Shown: piece after piece, positions 34,264 through 35,173 of the stretch
How positions within the stretch are numbered: position 1 is the stretch's first letter
Layout: the number at the start of each line of letters is the position of its first letter
Position numbers and translations under genes: made by a program
Assembly: GCA_903924985.1 (NCBI GenBank)
Contig: CAIYDT010000053.1
Span: 1 to 35,173, forward strand
From: an uncultured Acetobacteraceae bacterium
GTDB taxonomy: Bacteria; Pseudomonadota; Alphaproteobacteria; Acetobacterales; Acetobacteraceae
Direction: 5' to 3'
Length of the DNA stretch: 35,173 bases
Notes under the pieces: model-generated
Seen by the model: only the letters and a program-made list of their open reading frames with translations
Database searches by the model: none
What the model was told of the DNA's origin: nothing

Positions 34264-35007
34264 ATGTCCGATGCCACACTCTCCCTCGGTCCGATCGTTT
34301 TTCGCGACTTCGAGATACCCGCCAGCATTACCTTTGGCGGACGCCAACGATTGGCTGTTCACTATCTGAGCACCGGCCGGCGGGTTACAGATATTCTTGG
34401 ACCGGACGATGCCGCGATCTCCTTCGCAGGGGTCTTGTCCGGCCCTCTTGCCGCTGGACGCGCACGAGAGATCGACACGCTGCGAACGCTGGGCCAGCCC
34501 CTCGCACTGGCGTGGAATACCTTCAAGTATCCTGTATTGATTGCTGCTTTCCAAGCGGAGTACCGGAACCAGTGGTGGATACCGTATAAAATATCCTGTT
34601 CTGTCATAGAAAATCCGGTGCTTGTCGATTTCAGCGCGGCATTATCGATGACTGATGAAGCACTGGCCGCCTTGAACCTGATGTATAATATTGTTCCGGC
34701 AGCGCTGCTTCCAATTCCCGATACAAGGAGTGCGATTGCATCGTATGCTGCCGGAAGTAGTCCGGCGGGCCTGGCTGCCACGGCCACGACCCTCCACGCC
34801 TCAGTTGCGGCATTACAAACTCAACAACAGCATCAGGAAGCGAAAGCCGCAGCCTTGTCGACCGATAGCCCGATACCCATCGGCCAATTCATAGAGGGGT
34901 TTGGATCGATAGTCCAGGCTGCCGAAAATATCCAATTTCTGGCTTTATCGCAAGACTGCATTGGCCAGGCGGCAGTTTACCTCGCCAGGACACCTTACAA
35001 TGAGTGA
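34264..35007 (+). CDS. phage tail/baseplate protein
   Basis: This 247-residue protein follows the tape-measure candidate. Its N-terminal half is beta-rich (LSLGPIVFRDFEIPASITFG) with FAGVLSGPLAAGRAREIDTL and a tryptophan-containing stretch (AEYRNQWWIPYKISCSVIEN), like tail-tip proteins next to LysM-type baseplate genes. The C-terminal half is helical and alanine-rich. It overlaps the next gene by eight bases (35000-35007). Exact function is unknown. Confidence 0.65.
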   Translation: MSDATLSLGPIVFRDFEIPASITFGGRQRLAVHYLSTGRRVTDILGPDDAAISFAGVLSGPLAAGRAREIDTLRTLGQPLALAWNTFKYPVLIAAFQAEYRNQWWIPYKISCSVIENPVLVDFSAALSMTDEALAALNLMYNIVPAALLPIPDTRSAIASYAAGSSPAGLAATATTLHASVAALQTQQQHQEAKAAALSTDSPIPIGQFIEGFGSIVQAAENIQFLALSQDCIGQAAVYLARTPYNE

Positions 35008-35077
35008 TCATATTACCGTATTCTCGGGCAATCTCTTTCAGATCGCCGCGCAATACGGAACGTGTCAACGACTTTGA
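35000..35077 (+). pseudogene. broken LysM-like baseplate gene, N-terminal fragment
   Basis: ATG 35000 opens MSDHITVFSGNLFQIAAQY, which matches the start of small LysM-like baseplate proteins that follow the preceding gene in related phages. After the Tyr at 35054-35056 the sequence departs from the expected continuation (a YLGDATQW-type motif) and reaches TGA at 35075-35077. The fragment is 25 residues. The break coincides with a possible mobile-element end. Confidence 0.55.
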
Positions 35078-35173
35078 GACACCCGGGTTCGGAATTTAAG
35101 CTTCGTTTTTCAACGTCGGAGGGTTGATCCATGCGGCGGTTGGCCTTGCGGGCGGCACTGGCGGTTTTTTGAC
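35061..35173 (+). mobile_element. possible insertion-sequence end at the right edge
   Basis: From about 35061 the sequence reads GTGTCAACGACTTTGAGACA. Its outer GTGTC/GACAC bases are inverted, and TGTC..GACA ends are common in IS21-type elements. A GGAGG site and ATG at 35131 follow, but that frame stops after 13 codons. No transposase is visible before the edge. The call rests on the break in the baseplate gene plus this terminal pattern. Confidence 0.3.

Larger units (their letters stand above)
24082..35077 (+). mobile_element. prophage or phage-like particle: packaging, head and contractile-tail genes
   Basis: Fourteen closely packed plus-strand genes follow the normal order of a tailed-phage late module: small terminase candidate, TerL, portal, scaffold-like, capsid, connectors, sheath, tube, chaperones, tape-measure candidate, tail protein, baseplate fragment. 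The sheath gene marks a contractile (myovirus-type) tail. No integrase, repressor, replication or lysis gene is visible; the block starts directly upstream of mnmG and ends at a broken gene near the edge. It may be a decaying prophage, a domesticated particle, or the left part of a longer element. The left boundary is approximate. Confidence 0.85.

Noticed and set aside
35131-35172. ATG with a good GGAGG site near the right edge
   Set aside because: The frame stops after 13 codons, so no gene can be supported there; it may belong to a mobile element beyond the edge.

Overview
The window is high-GC bacterial chromosome. Gene content and protein style (UbiT/UbiU/UbiV, oxalate catabolism, MnmG, MutS and GlnD of alphaproteobacterial type, phage genes of a kind seen in acetic-acid-bacteria relatives) suggest an alphaproteobacterium, most likely Rhodospirillales/Acetobacteraceae. 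That placement is an inference from protein similarity by eye, not from a search.

Region 1 (1-11.9 kb) is metabolic. A D-amino-acid dehydrogenase (dadA) converges on a tightly overlapped ubiT-ubiU-ubiV operon for oxygen-independent ubiquinone synthesis. A near-consensus FNR/FixK box lies just upstream of ubiT. Next come a PIN-toxin remnant, tRNA-Thr(GGT), and a gntR-oxc-frc operon (regulator, oxalyl-CoA decarboxylase, formyl-CoA transferase) with an inverted-repeat operator. Divergent from it is a two-TM sensor protein with a C-terminal PAS-like domain and no output domain. A strong hairpin separates the sensor gene from a PcaF-type thiolase gene. A truncated Fic-family remnant follows.

Region 2 (11.9-16.3 kb) is a four-gene dipeptide/oligopeptide ABC transporter operon. 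The second permease gene carries a one-base frameshift, and no solute-binding protein gene is present. Directly after it lies a compact unit: sigma70-like promoter, terminator-like hairpin, 27-codon leader frame, and a phage-style small membrane/lipoprotein gene.

Region 3 (16.2-23.7 kb, minus strand) holds housekeeping genes mnmG, mutS and glnD. Palindromic REP-like repeats sit between mnmG and mutS and explain a spurious N-terminal extension of mutS.

Region 4 (24.0-35.1 kb, plus strand) is the structural half of a contractile-tailed prophage or phage-like particle: candidate small terminase, TerL, portal, scaffold-like protein, major capsid protein, three connector/completion proteins, sheath, tube, tail assembly chaperones, a very short tape-measure candidate and a tail protein. 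The chaperone gene has a lambda-like -1 frameshift signal (GGGAAAC) leading into a 61-codon extension frame. A LysM-like baseplate gene is broken after about 19 codons, near a possible insertion-sequence end. No integrase, repressor or lysis gene is seen in this part, so the element is incomplete here or continues past the right edge.

The most notable points are the missing cluster cysteine in UbiU with its FNR box, the frameshift-decoded tail chaperone, the unusually short tape measure, and the attenuator-like leader before the holin-like gene.
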